Of a stretch of 64,000 nucleotides of DNA, positions 1 through 8,735 are shown piece after piece. The stretch is from contig NZ_CP020105.1 in NCBI RefSeq assembly GCF_002067135.1, forward strand, positions 3,038,001 to 3,102,000. The letters run 5' to 3'. Below the pieces are notes generated by a model. That model worked only from the letters and a program-made list of their open reading frames with translations. It did not search any database and was not told the DNA's origin. Both the position numbers and the translations under genes were made by a program. Every line of letters starts with the position of its first letter. Positions within the stretch are counted from its first letter, which is position 1. This DNA comes from Spirosoma rigui. Lineage in GTDB: Bacteria; Bacteroidota; Bacteroidia; Cytophagales; Spirosomataceae.

Positions 1-112
1 TAGTGTAGTATTGTGACAAATGTCGGCTGTCGATTCCGGCTCCGTTTGTCTGGTTGGGACTTCTGTTTGTCAATTGGGGACATTACCGGCCGCTCAGTAA
101 ATAGTATGAAAA

Positions 113-143
113 AAGCCGCGATCCGGTATGGCCGGCGCGGCTT
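113..143 (-). terminator. Terminator hairpin downstream of mntH
   Basis: Eight-bp arms AAGCCGCG (113-120) and CGCGGCTT (136-143) enclose a GC-rich loop. On the minus strand the stem is followed by a run of T (complement of the A-run just before 113). It lies about 60 nt past the mntH stop codon, so it most likely ends mntH transcription. The rest of 1-201 shows no convincing gene. Confidence 0.65.
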
Positions 144-201
144 GTAAAGAGGATCTGTTTCCCCTACTGATCTGCGGAATATCGATGAAATTTCTCCGGT
201 A

Positions 202-1536
202 CTACGTAATCGTGTCCCAGAGCAGATAGGCGTTAAGGGAAATAATAATGACCGCTACGGTCCAGGAGAGAATCCGAACCCAGGCGGGGTTGACAAAGCG
301 CCCCATCTTGTATTTGTCGCTCGTGAACGAAACCAGCGGCACTACGGCGAAACTTAGCTGCAGGGACAGGATCACTTGGCTGAAGACGAGCAGGTCAGAC
401 GTTCCTTTCTCGCCGTACAGAATGGCGACCACCAGGGCCGGAACGATGGCTACCAGCCGGGTGATGAGCCGACGCAGCCAGGGCTTAATTCGCAGGTTAA
501 TGAAACCTTCCATGACGATCTGGCCCGCCAGCGTACCCGTGAGGGTCGAATTCTGACCCGATGCCAGCAGCGCGACGGCAAAGAGAATACCCGCCAGTTT
601 GACCCCCAGGATAGGATCGAGCAGCCGGTGGGCATCGGTAATATCGGCTACCTGCTGGTTGCCCGAAAAGTGAAACGCAGCCGCCGACAGCACCAGAATT
701 GCACCGTTGATAAAAAACGCGAGAAACAACGATACCGTTGAGTCGATCGTCGCGAATTTGATCGCTGTTTTCCGCCCGGCATCGTCCCGGTCGAAATCGC
801 GGGTCTGCACGATACTGGAGTGCAGATAAAGGTTGTGCGGCATGACCGTAGCCCCCAGAATCCCGATGGCGATGTAAAGCATAGCCGGGTTGGTGACAAT
901 CTCTGCGCGGGGCAGCAGACCGCCTATAACGTCGGACACGGCCGGACGCGATACCAGCAACTCGTAACCAAAACAAACGACGATCAGGAAAATCAGACTG
1001 GCTACGATCCGTTCCAGCAGTTGAAAGCCTTTGTTCTGCAGAAACAGCAGCAGCAGCACATCCAGCGCTGTAATCAGAATGCCGACAGTCAGCGGCAGGC
1101 CAAATAGTAAATTGAGCGCAATAGCCGACCCGATCACTTCGGCCAGATCGGTCGCGGCAATGGCGACTTCGGCCAGCAGCCAGAGCATGATGGCCACCGG
1201 GCGGCTGAAGTGGTCGCGGCAGGCCTGCGCCAGATCACGACCGGTGGCAATGCCGAGTTTGAGGGCCAGGTGTTGGAGAAGAATGGCAAAGAGATTGGAG
1301 ATCAGTACGACCGAGAGAAGCCGGTAGCCGAACTGCGCACCACCGGCAATGTCGGTAGCCCAGTTACCCGGGTCCATATAGCCAACGGCCACCATCATAC
1401 CGGGGCCTGCATAGGCCATCAGTGTTCTGAAGAAACCAGCATTTTTCGGCACCCGAACCGATCCATGTACCTCGGCCAGTGAATGGGCCGGGTTATCCTG
1501 CCGCCAGCCTTTCATTGAGGTATTTGTAACATCCAT
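202..1536 (-). CDS. mntH: Nramp-family Mn2+/H+ symporter MntH
   Basis: Inner-membrane Nramp transporter that imports Mn2+ (also Fe2+) with protons. The 444-aa protein has the usual length and about eleven hydrophobic segments. The two family signatures are present: DPGN at residues 55-58 in the first helix and MPHN at 232-235 in the sixth, which coordinate the metal in characterised Nramp proteins. It starts at ATG 1536 after a short cytoplasmic head. It is transcribed away from a DtxR/MntR-type regulator at 1741, and the 204-nt gap holds a perfect palindrome with a TAnnTTTG promoter element on each side. Repression by Mn-loaded regulator is therefore likely (inference from context). Preference for Mn over Fe rests on family and neighbour. 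Confidence 0.95.
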   Translation of the reverse strand: MDVTNTSMKGWRQDNPAHSLAEVHGSVRVPKNAGFFRTLMAYAGPGMMVAVGYMDPGNWATDIAGGAQFGYRLLSVVLISNLFAILLQHLALKLGIATGRDLAQACRDHFSRPVAIMLWLLAEVAIAATDLAEVIGSAIALNLLFGLPLTVGILITALDVLLLLFLQNKGFQLLERIVASLIFLIVVCFGYELLVSRPAVSDVIGGLLPRAEIVTNPAMLYIAIGILGATVMPHNLYLHSSIVQTRDFDRDDAGRKTAIKFATIDSTVSLFLAFFINGAILVLSAAAFHFSGNQQVADITDAHRLLDPILGVKLAGILFAVALLASGQNSTLTGTLAGQIVMEGFINLRIKPWLRRLITRLVAIVPALVVAILYGEKGTSDLLVFSQVILSLQLSFAVVPLVSFTSDKYKMGRFVNPAWVRILSWTVAVIIISLNAYLLWDTIT

Positions 1537-1612
1537 TGGTTAACCCAACCATTGATTTGCGTGAAAGCCACCCGACTGGAAGCCCGGTCAGATGAATACC
1601 TAAGTAACGAGA

Positions 1613-1620
1613 CAAAGATA
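1613..1620 (-). promoter_or_regulatory. Predicted -7 promoter element of mntH
   Basis: The minus strand reads TATCTTTG, an exact match to the Bacteroidota sigma-A -7 consensus TAnnTTTG. It lies 77 nt upstream of the mntH ATG and 14 nt from the palindrome at 1635-1660, which would cover the -33 region. No clear -33 TTG is visible. Confidence 0.6.
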
Positions 1621-1634
1621 AGGATTGTTGAAAT

Positions 1635-1660
1635 AAAAATTTAGGGCACTCTAAATTTTT
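1635..1660. promoter_or_regulatory. Candidate MntR operator palindrome
   Basis: A perfect inverted repeat with 10-nt arms AAAAATTTAG and CTAAATTTTT separated by GGCACT. It sits between the divergent mntH and regulator promoters, so one bound dimer could cover the -33 regions of both. TTAG/CTAA half-sites in AT-rich flanks resemble known DtxR/MntR operators. Binding itself is inferred. Confidence 0.7.
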
Positions 1661-1680
1661 AGAAAGTTTAACATAAAAAC

Positions 1681-1688
1681 TACCTTTG
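1681..1688 (+). promoter_or_regulatory. Predicted -7 promoter element of the mntR-type gene
   Basis: TACCTTTG is an exact TAnnTTTG match, 52 nt upstream of the regulator start and 20 nt downstream of the palindrome at 1635-1660. This placement predicts autoregulation of the repressor together with mntH. Confidence 0.6.
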
Positions 1689-1740
1689 CCCCCAAACTGT
1701 TTCACGTACTTTTGCCGTTTCAGTCACGTAGCCGCTCCGC

Positions 1741-2394
1741 ATGCAGTCGTTCACCGAAGAAAATTATCTGAAGACGATCTATTACCTCGCTACCCGGCAG
1801 GCGGGCGAGGTGAGCACGAACGCGCTGGCTGAGATGACGGCTACCAAGGCGGCTTCGGTGACGGATATGCTGCGTAAGCTGGCCGATAAACAGTTGATCC
1901 ATTACAAAAAATACCAGGGGGTACGCCTGACGGAAGAAGGGGAGCGTCTGGCCCTGCAAGTTATCCGGCGGCACCGGCTCTGGGAGGTGTTTCTGGTCGA
2001 AAAACTGGGGTTTGGCTGGGATGCCGTTCATGAAATAGCGGAAGAGCTGGAGCACGTTCGGTCGGAGGAATTAGTTACCCGATTGGATACGTACCTGGGC
2101 TGCCCGCAGTTTGACCCCCACGGCGACCCGATTCCAACCCCGACGGGTGATATGCCGGAGACGGGCTACCGGAAACTGTCCGAAGCCCAGGCGGGCGAAC
2201 GGGTCCGGCTGATGGCGGTGCTTGAACACTCGACCGAGTTTTTGCAGCACCTCGATCATTCGAATCTCCGGCTGGGTAGTTCGGTGACACTGTCGGAGGT
2301 CAACGCTTTCGACAAATCAGTGCTGGTAGCCGTGGAAAATGGCCGCATGGTGTTTGTCAGCCACGAGGTCGCCAGGAATTTGCTGGTCAGCTGA
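1741..2394 (+). CDS. mntR: DtxR/MntR-family metal-dependent repressor
   Basis: Cytoplasmic metal-responsive transcription factor. Residues 1-62 form the winged helix-turn-helix (SVTDMLRKLADKQLI is the recognition part). Residues 70-140 are the dimerisation and metal-binding region, where H78, E82, H97, E101 or E102 and H105 are plausible ligands by family pattern. The C-terminal part (about 150-217) looks like a FeoA/SH3-like domain, so at 217 aa this is the long DtxR/IdeR-like architecture rather than the short Bacillus MntR form. The Mn role comes from its divergent neighbour mntH and the shared operator candidate. Response to iron cannot be excluded from sequence alone. Confidence 0.88.
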   Translation: MQSFTEENYLKTIYYLATRQAGEVSTNALAEMTATKAASVTDMLRKLADKQLIHYKKYQGVRLTEEGERLALQVIRRHRLWEVFLVEKLGFGWDAVHEIAEELEHVRSEELVTRLDTYLGCPQFDPHGDPIPTPTGDMPETGYRKLSEAQAGERVRLMAVLEHSTEFLQHLDHSNLRLGSSVTLSEVNAFDKSVLVAVENGRMVFVSHEVARNLLVS

Positions 2395-2470
2395 ATCCGT
2401 CGGTAAGTCAGCCCGTAGCTGGCGCCGGTAGACTCACTCACCGACTGCCCAACTGTATTTACTACATACT

Positions 2471-3547
2471 ATGAAACTACTGGATTGGTATATTTTAAAG
2501 CGCTTTCTGCAGACCTACATTTTTGTAGTGCTGGTGATTGTGCTGGTGGTGGTGATGATCGACTACACCGAGAAAGTGGACAATTTTCATAAGCACAACG
2601 CCCCCGCCGACAAGATTCTGTTCGATTACTACCTCAATTTTGTTCCGTACTGGGCCAACTACATCAGCCCGCTGATGGTGTTCATCGCGACGGTTTTTCT
2701 CACGTCCCGGCTGGCTGCCCGTACCGAAATCATTGCCATCCTGAGTAGCGGTGTCAGTTTTATCCGGCTGCTGTTTCCCTACGTACTGGGGGCTACGGTA
2801 CTGGCCGTCGCTACGTATTTTCTGGTTAACTATATCATTCCACAGGCCAACAAAACCCGCATTGCCTTTGAGGTCAAATACATCAACGACGCCTATACGT
2901 ACTCCGGCCGTAATGTGCACCTCACGATTGCGCCCAACACGTATGCTTACATGGAAAGCTATAATAACCTGAGCAATACGGGTTACAAGTTTACCCTGGA
3001 ACGGATCGAGGGCAATCTGCTCAAGCAGAAACTCTCGGCCGACCGCATTGAGTGGGATACAAAAAAGAAGAAATGGGCGGTGTATGACTACAAGATCCGG
3101 ACGATAAACGGGTTGAAAGAAACCCTGAGTCCCGGCATCCGGCTCGACACGACCCTGAATATGAAGCCCGACGATTTCAGCTCGGACTTCAACCTCTACG
3201 AAACCTTCACCCGGCCCGAGCTGAACCGCCACATCGATCTGCTCAAGAGCCGCGGGTCGGACGGGGTGGAGATGTACCTGCTCGAAAAATACAGTCGGGA
3301 TACCCGCCCCTTCGCCATCATCATTCTGACGGTGATTGGCGTGATCATGTCGGCCCGCAAAAGCCGCCGGGGGGTAGGCTGGCAGGTGGCCCTGGGGTTC
3401 ATGCTGGCCTTTACCTACCTGCTGTTCTTTATGCTGGCCAAAGGGATTGCCGAGTCAGGCAATCTGAATCCGGTTGTGGCAGTCTGGCTACCGAATGCTA
3501 TTTTTGCAGCCGTTGGGGTGCTTTTGTACAATACCATTCCCCGATGA
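2471..3547 (+). CDS. LptF/LptG (YjgP/YjgQ) family permease
   Basis: A 358-aa inner-membrane protein with the LptF/G layout. Membrane helices lie near the N-terminus (from WYILKRFLQTY) and around residues 60-120. A soluble periplasmic beta-jellyroll-like region follows (about 130-260), then three C-terminal helices. LptF and LptG pair with the ATPase LptB to extract lipopolysaccharide from the inner membrane and pass it to the LptA bridge. Only one such gene is in this window. Bacteroidota often keep the partners at separate loci, so I do not choose between LptF and LptG. It lies 76 nt downstream of the metal regulator and 54 nt upstream of the EamA gene. Confidence 0.85.
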   Translation: MKLLDWYILKRFLQTYIFVVLVIVLVVVMIDYTEKVDNFHKHNAPADKILFDYYLNFVPYWANYISPLMVFIATVFLTSRLAARTEIIAILSSGVSFIRLLFPYVLGATVLAVATYFLVNYIIPQANKTRIAFEVKYINDAYTYSGRNVHLTIAPNTYAYMESYNNLSNTGYKFTLERIEGNLLKQKLSADRIEWDTKKKKWAVYDYKIRTINGLKETLSPGIRLDTTLNMKPDDFSSDFNLYETFTRPELNRHIDLLKSRGSDGVEMYLLEKYSRDTRPFAIIILTVIGVIMSARKSRRGVGWQVALGFMLAFTYLLFFMLAKGIAESGNLNPVVAVWLPNAIFAAVGVLLYNTIPR

Positions 3548-3554
3548 CGTGACG

Positions 3555-3595
3555 CGGACAGCCCGTCCGTTGCTCAGAGCGAACATCGCGTTCGC
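3555..3595 (+). other. Two small hairpins between the Lpt permease and EamA genes
   Basis: CGGAC/GTCCG (3555-3559 and 3565-3569) and GCGAAC/GTTCGC (3579-3584 and 3590-3595) form two short stems in the 54-nt gap. There is no T-tract. They may be a weak attenuator, an mRNA processing site, or chance in GC-rich DNA. Confidence 0.35.
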
Positions 3596-3601
3596 GATAC
3601 T

Positions 3602-4549
3602 ATGCAGACAAAGCCTTCCTTATCCGATTACGTTCAACTCCATTTCATTGTGCTGATCTGGGGGTTTACGGCCATTCTGGGCAAATTACTGGAACCGCTC
3701 GACTCGTCGGCGGTGGTGCTGTTCCGTACGCTGCTGGCCGTGCTGGGCATGGGCGTTGTGCTGCTGGCCCGCCGGCAGTCAATCCGGGTTGCTCCTCAGG
3801 ATCGGTGGCGGCTGCTGGCGACGGGGGGCGTTATTGCGCTCCACTGGGTTGCTTTTTTCCTGGCCGCCCGCGTCGCCAACGTATCAGTCTGCCTGGCTGG
3901 AATGGCCACCAGTTCGCTCTGGGCGAGTGTGCTGGAGCCGCTGATCCTGCGCCGGCGGGTACGTACCGTTGAAGTAATCCTGGGGGCGGTGGTTCTGGCG
4001 GGGTTGTACATGATCTTCCGGTTTGAGTTTGACAAGGGGGCCGGACTGGCGCTGGCCGTATTTTCGGCGCTGCTTTCCTCACTCTTTACCATCATCAACA
4101 GCCGGTTTACGCAACGGCTGGATGCCTACGTAATCTCGTTTTATGAGATGGCGGGGGCGTCGATAGGGGCCTTTCTACTGTGGCTGGGCATCCGCGCGGC
4201 CGACGCTGCGCAGGGCGGTACGGCGGTGCAGTACGTGCCGGAAAGTCTGAGCCAGTGGGGGTGGCTTCTGGTGCTGTCGCTGGTGTGTACCGTGTATGCC
4301 TACACCGTCGGGGTAAGGCTATTGCGTAAGTTTTCGCCGTACATGGCGATCTTAACCGTAAATTTGGAGCCGGTGTATGGTATACTGCTCGCCGTACTCA
4401 TTTTCGGTAACTCCGAACGCATGACGGCGGGATTCTATCTGGGTACCGTCGTGATCCTGGTGGCCGTGCTGGCCTACCCGATGCTCAACCATCGGCTCAG
4501 TCGCCCCGTGACCACCAAGTCTGCCGAAGTCATAAACGGAAACGGCTAA
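3602..4549 (+). CDS. EamA/DMT-family transporter
   Basis: Integral inner-membrane protein of 315 aa with about ten hydrophobic helices arranged as two EamA repeats (roughly residues 12-145 and 155-295), the drug/metabolite transporter layout. The first repeat opens with LIWGFTAILGKLL, typical of the family. DMT proteins export amino acids, metabolites or drugs, and some import sugars. Nothing in the sequence or neighbours fixes the substrate. It starts at ATG 3602, 54 nt after the Lpt permease, and may be co-transcribed with it. Confidence 0.85.
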   Translation: MQTKPSLSDYVQLHFIVLIWGFTAILGKLLEPLDSSAVVLFRTLLAVLGMGVVLLARRQSIRVAPQDRWRLLATGGVIALHWVAFFLAARVANVSVCLAGMATSSLWASVLEPLILRRRVRTVEVILGAVVLAGLYMIFRFEFDKGAGLALAVFSALLSSLFTIINSRFTQRLDAYVISFYEMAGASIGAFLLWLGIRAADAAQGGTAVQYVPESLSQWGWLLVLSLVCTVYAYTVGVRLLRKFSPYMAILTVNLEPVYGILLAVLIFGNSERMTAGFYLGTVVILVAVLAYPMLNHRLSRPVTTKSAEVINGNG

Positions 4550-4656
4550 CCGGGCTGGGTATATCGTCAACGTACCAGGCCACGTGGCTGTCCAACACCC
4601 GATATGTGGGTGCCTGATAACTGTTCACACCGGGCCACCAGGCCGGGTGCTACACT

Positions 4657-6150
4657 ATGAAAGAATCGTTTACCGGGCGGGTTGCCAATGCAACCGCTGT
4701 TTTTTTGTTCCTGCTGGCCTGTATTCCGCTGCTTTGCCTGTCGTTCTACAACCACCCGTCGGCCGCCGATGACTACTGTTTTGCGGATACGGCCGTTCAC
4801 TACGGGTTCTGGTCGGCCCAGAACTACTACTATAATGGATGGACGGGCCGCTATTTTTCCAACATGCTCGTTCATGCCAATCCGCTCGTGTGGGGGTGGT
4901 ATGATGGCTTCCGGCTTATTCCGGCGCTGGCTGTCACGGCCCTTCTGTCGGCGCTGTTCACGCTGGTCAGCGAACTGCTCCGGGGCGAGTCGCTGAAGAC
5001 GCGCCTGCTAACCACCAGTGTGCTCTTCTTCCTGATTGTGCTGGCGCTGCAGAGCGTTGTCGAAGCGTTTTTCTGGACGGCGGCCATTGCTACCTATACT
5101 GTACCGACCGTACTGACCATTTACCTGCTGGCGGTGATGCTGCGCTGGTACCGGAAACCGGCCGGTCCTGACAAGTGGCTGACGGTGGTCTGGGCCGGAT
5201 TTTTGGTCTTCGCCAGCATTGGCTCGGGCGAAACAAACCTGATTCTGCTGCTGCTGCTGCTGCTGGCCATTGCGGGCTACCGCCTGTTGTTTCAACGGAC
5301 GTTTGATCCATTTCTGGTATTTCTGGTCGTGGTAGCGCTGGCTTCTTCCTGGCTGCTGTTCCGGGCACCGGGCAATGCCATCCGCATGGGGGGGAACCCC
5401 CACAGTGGCGAGCTGGTAAAGTCGATGGTTTCCTCATTCGGCTGGCTGGCCCGGTCGGTAGGGGGGTGGCTCATCAAAACGCCTATTCTGCCCCTGTCGC
5501 TGCTTTACTGGCCCCTGGCCCGGCGCATCAGTCAACCCGGTGCACCCAACGCCCGCCTGTTTGCACTGCCCGCGCCCCTGCTCACTGTGGTATATGTAGG
5601 CTTGCTGGCGGCTACGATTTTTCCGTCGTACTACGGTATCGGACTGCCGCCCTTTGCCCGGACCATGAATGTGCTCTTCGTGTTCTTCACGCTAGGCTGG
5701 TTCTTTGTGCTCACCGTATGGGCGGGCCGCAACCGGTTTGCCGGTGCCGAAGCGTGGACGCCCCCCTTGGCCGGGCCGCGAAATGTGCCGGCCACTCTGC
5801 CGCTGCTGGTGGTTACGGCCGTGTGGCTGGTGGGCAGTATTGCCGTTAGCACATCGCTCAAGCAACTGTATACGGATCTGCTGGGTGGCCGGGCTGCGGT
5901 CTACAACCGGGAAATGAATGAGCGCCACCGCCAGCTTCAGCTACCGGGCGATACCCTGCGGCTGGCCCCCATCAGTGTGTACCCGCCGAGCCTGTTCGTC
6001 GAAGATATTACCCCCAACCGGACGCACTGGTGGAACCGCTGCCAGTCGGGCTATTACGACCATAAAGCCATCATTCTCGACTCTACTGTTACGACGGCGG
6101 CAATTTCCCCGGCAACGGTATCCTCGGTCGGTTTTCCCGCTAAACGCTAA
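4657..6150 (+). CDS. Polytopic membrane protein, DUF6056-like
   Basis: A 497-aa protein with many hydrophobic helices. An acidic early periplasmic loop reads ADDYCF, followed by GRYFSN, a pattern I associate with DUF6056-type membrane proteins that sit in glycan clusters. GT-C glycosyltransferases carry a similar acidic motif in their first external loop, so sugar transfer from a polyprenyl-phosphate donor is plausible but unproven. The C-terminal ~100 residues form a soluble tail. It is the first gene of the glycan block and lies 6 nt before the next GT2 gene, so the two are almost certainly co-translated. Confidence 0.6.
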   Translation: MKESFTGRVANATAVFLFLLACIPLLCLSFYNHPSAADDYCFADTAVHYGFWSAQNYYYNGWTGRYFSNMLVHANPLVWGWYDGFRLIPALAVTALLSALFTLVSELLRGESLKTRLLTTSVLFFLIVLALQSVVEAFFWTAAIATYTVPTVLTIYLLAVMLRWYRKPAGPDKWLTVVWAGFLVFASIGSGETNLILLLLLLLAIAGYRLLFQRTFDPFLVFLVVVALASSWLLFRAPGNAIRMGGNPHSGELVKSMVSSFGWLARSVGGWLIKTPILPLSLLYWPLARRISQPGAPNARLFALPAPLLTVVYVGLLAATIFPSYYGIGLPPFARTMNVLFVFFTLGWFFVLTVWAGRNRFAGAEAWTPPLAGPRNVPATLPLLVVTAVWLVGSIAVSTSLKQLYTDLLGGRAAVYNREMNERHRQLQLPGDTLRLAPISVYPPSLFVEDITPNRTHWWNRCQSGYYDHKAIILDSTVTTAAISPATVSSVGFPAKR

Positions 6151-6156
6151 TTCCGC

Positions 6157-6897
6157 ATGTCGTCAGTTTGTATGATTATTCCCTGTTACAACGAAGCCAG
6201 CCGACTTCCTGCGGATGCGTTTATCTCGTATCTGAACCGGGTCCCGTCGGTACAACTGTGTTTCGTGAACGACGGGAGTCGCGACGACACTCAGGTGGTG
6301 CTGGAGCGTTTGCAACGGCAGTATCCCCGTCAGATCGAGGTACTGAACCTTGACAAAAACCAGGGGAAAGCCGGGGCCGTCCGGGCCGGTATGCTGCACT
6401 GCTCCGGTCAGGGGTTCGATTTTCTGGGCTATCTGGATGCTGATCTGGCTACGCCCCTCGATGCTATCGGCGATTTGCAGGCGGCTCTCGACCAGAAACC
6501 CGACCTTGACCTGGTCATGGGGTCGCGTATCAAATTTCTGGGAGCCGACATCCGGCGGGACCCCTTCCGGCACTACGTAGGCCGCGTTATTGCCACCTTC
6601 ATCAGCAATATCCTGCGGCTGCCCGTTTATGATACCCAGTGCGGAGCCAAACTCTTCCGGCGGGATGTTGTAAGCGGATTGTTCAACGAACCGTTCATCA
6701 GTCCGTGGCTATTCGATGTCGAACTGCTGGCCCGGCTTATCCGCAAGCACGGGCGGGCCAACGTTCCCCTGCACGCGGCCGAGGTGCCGCTGAAGCAGTG
6801 GATCGAGCAGAGCGACTCGCGAATCAGCCCCACGTATATGTTCAAGATGTGGTATGAGTTATACCGTATCCACCAGACCTACCGCAAGGTGGGTTGA
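6157..6897 (+). CDS. GT2 glycosyltransferase, dolichyl-phosphate glucosyltransferase-like
   Basis: A 246-aa GT-A fold enzyme of family GT2. The nucleotide-binding start is MIIPCYNEASRLP, followed by VNDGSRDDT (38-45) and a DAD metal-binding motif at 94-96. A late EVPLKQW segment corresponds to the acceptor-side (Q/R)XXRW region. The lack of C-terminal membrane helices and the overall pattern resemble ALG5/DPG-synthase enzymes, which move a hexose from a nucleotide sugar to polyprenyl phosphate. Such lipid-linked sugars feed GT-C membrane transferases, and several candidates lie beside it. Donor sugar unknown. It starts 6 nt after the preceding gene. Confidence 0.82.
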   Translation: MSSVCMIIPCYNEASRLPADAFISYLNRVPSVQLCFVNDGSRDDTQVVLERLQRQYPRQIEVLNLDKNQGKAGAVRAGMLHCSGQGFDFLGYLDADLATPLDAIGDLQAALDQKPDLDLVMGSRIKFLGADIRRDPFRHYVGRVIATFISNILRLPVYDTQCGAKLFRRDVVSGLFNEPFISPWLFDVELLARLIRKHGRANVPLHAAEVPLKQWIEQSDSRISPTYMFKMWYELYRIHQTYRKVG

Positions 6898-6993
6898 TGC
6901 GGCAATTGTTCCGCAACTGATCCAGAACCGGCTGACTGACCACCGGGTAGCTAGTACTGCCTGGAAGTACAGCCCATTACTGTTAAGAAATTT

Positions 6994-8721
6994 ATGCTGA
7001 GTTCCGCTGTTTCGTCTGCCAGACCCACTCCACTCAATGGGCTACGTCGACTGGCCCCCGCGCTGATTGCCGTCCCCATTCTCTGCTACGTCATCTTGGT
7101 GCTGACATATGCAGTCAACGTGCCCTGGGTCGACGATATGGATGCCTTCCTGAGCTTTATTCTGGGTTACAACGATGCCGCAACGCTAACCGAAAAAATC
7201 GACTGGCTGCTGCGGCCTAACAACGAACACCGGATTCTGACGGCCAAGCTCAGCACGGTGCTCATGCAGGCGCTAACGGGCGAGGTCAACTTCCGCTGGC
7301 TTATTTTCGTAGCCTTTGCTTTTCTGCTGGGTACGTTTGCCCTCTTCTACCGGGTGTTTCGGTCCATGAATTTGCCGCTGCTGGCTTTTTTGCCCGTTTG
7401 CTTCATCTTCTGGCAGCCGCAGTACTACCTCACCAGTTTGTGGGCCTTAACGGGTTTACAGCACGGGGTGGCTATTTTCCTCACTCTGCTTGCCATCTAC
7501 CTCTTGTCCGGGCCGGGGCGGTACCGGTTTATGGGCGCGCTGGCAGTGCAACTGCTGGCATCGCTCTCCATGAGTAACGGCCTCTTTGGCTGGGTTGCCG
7601 GCGCGGTGGTGCTGGTACTGGCTCAGCAGTGGAAACGCCTGGGCCTGTGGGTTGGTATCGGTATTGGCACCATCGTATTTTACTTCCACGATTTTCAGAA
7701 TGCGCAGGGAAATGACAGCAGCGTTGCCTTCTTTCTGCAGTCGCCCCACATTGTCGTAGCCGCTTTCTTCACCTTTGTGGGCGCACTGCTCGATTTTGTA
7801 CCCGTCACGGACATCGTTAAACGCAGCATCCTGCCCACGCTCTTCGGGTTGGTGCTGGTGCCTACCGTGCTCTGGTTTTTGTGGCGCATGAATTGGCCCC
7901 TCTGGTCGCGGAACCGGCTGTCTGACATCACCCAGCAGCGCCGTCGGTATTTTTTCACGGGCAGCTACGCTTTTCTGTTCATCAACGCGTTCATTGTGGC
8001 CTTTCTGCGGCCCCGCTTCGGCTACGGCGTTATGCTGGTCAGTAATTACATGATCTATCCGGCCCTGCTCACGTCGCTCGTTTACCTGAATGGGCTCAGC
8101 GAACTGCGTCCGCAGCAGGCACTCAACCGCTGGATGCGTATAGGGCTGGCGTTGAGCGCTGTGGTCTGGGTTGTCTCGTACGGGTTACACTGGCCCCAGA
8201 TTGCCCAGCGCAGGCACATGCTGCTGACCTTCTCCTACAATCAACGCCATAACGACATTGGCCTGGGTCCCAACTGGGGGTCCGACTTCGCCACGATGGT
8301 GCGCCGGGTCATGCGGGACGCCGTTGGCCGCGGGATGTACCGCTACCCCGAGGGATACTTCACGCCCTACGAGGCCGCGCTGAAACCAGCCGCGCTGGCG
8401 CAGGCAAGTGTTGACCCGGATCTGGCACTGCGTATGCGCGGAGGGGGCTATGATTACATTGTGGAAACCGATTTCGACGCCTTGCCGCAACCCGTTACCG
8501 ATGCTGCCGTGGTTGTTCAGTCGGCGCAGCGTACGTACCTGTTTCCGTCGGAATCGGGTTTTCGGCCCAGCGCCTTTTTCCTGCGCCGGCCCGTCAAAAC
8601 GATCTGGGCGGAAGTCATTAATCCGGTTTTAGCCCCCGGAATCTATAAGGTGGGTATACTAACGACACCGGGTTCGGTCCAACCCATTCGTTTCAGTAAC
8701 CGGCAAATAACGATTCCGTAA
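6994..8721 (+). CDS. Large polytopic membrane protein, possible GT-C transferase
   Basis: A 575-aa protein with roughly a dozen hydrophobic segments up to about residue 400 and then a soluble C-terminal region of about 170 residues. The first external loop has an acidic VPWVDDMDAF motif followed by NNEHR. Acidic residues at this site are typical of GT-C glycosyltransferases using polyprenyl-linked donors, but I cannot name a family. It lies between two GT2 genes whose expected products would be such donors, and the next gene starts 14 nt downstream. Likely role: decoration of a surface glycan (inference). Confidence 0.5.
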   Translation: MLSSAVSSARPTPLNGLRRLAPALIAVPILCYVILVLTYAVNVPWVDDMDAFLSFILGYNDAATLTEKIDWLLRPNNEHRILTAKLSTVLMQALTGEVNFRWLIFVAFAFLLGTFALFYRVFRSMNLPLLAFLPVCFIFWQPQYYLTSLWALTGLQHGVAIFLTLLAIYLLSGPGRYRFMGALAVQLLASLSMSNGLFGWVAGAVVLVLAQQWKRLGLWVGIGIGTIVFYFHDFQNAQGNDSSVAFFLQSPHIVVAAFFTFVGALLDFVPVTDIVKRSILPTLFGLVLVPTVLWFLWRMNWPLWSRNRLSDITQQRRRYFFTGSYAFLFINAFIVAFLRPRFGYGVMLVSNYMIYPALLTSLVYLNGLSELRPQQALNRWMRIGLALSAVVWVVSYGLHWPQIAQRRHMLLTFSYNQRHNDIGLGPNWGSDFATMVRRVMRDAVGRGMYRYPEGYFTPYEAALKPAALAQASVDPDLALRMRGGGYDYIVETDFDALPQPVTDAAVVVQSAQRTYLFPSESGFRPSAFFLRRPVKTIWAEVINPVLAPGIYKVGILTTPGSVQPIRFSNRQITIP

Positions 8722-8735
8722 GAAACCGGCCCCAC

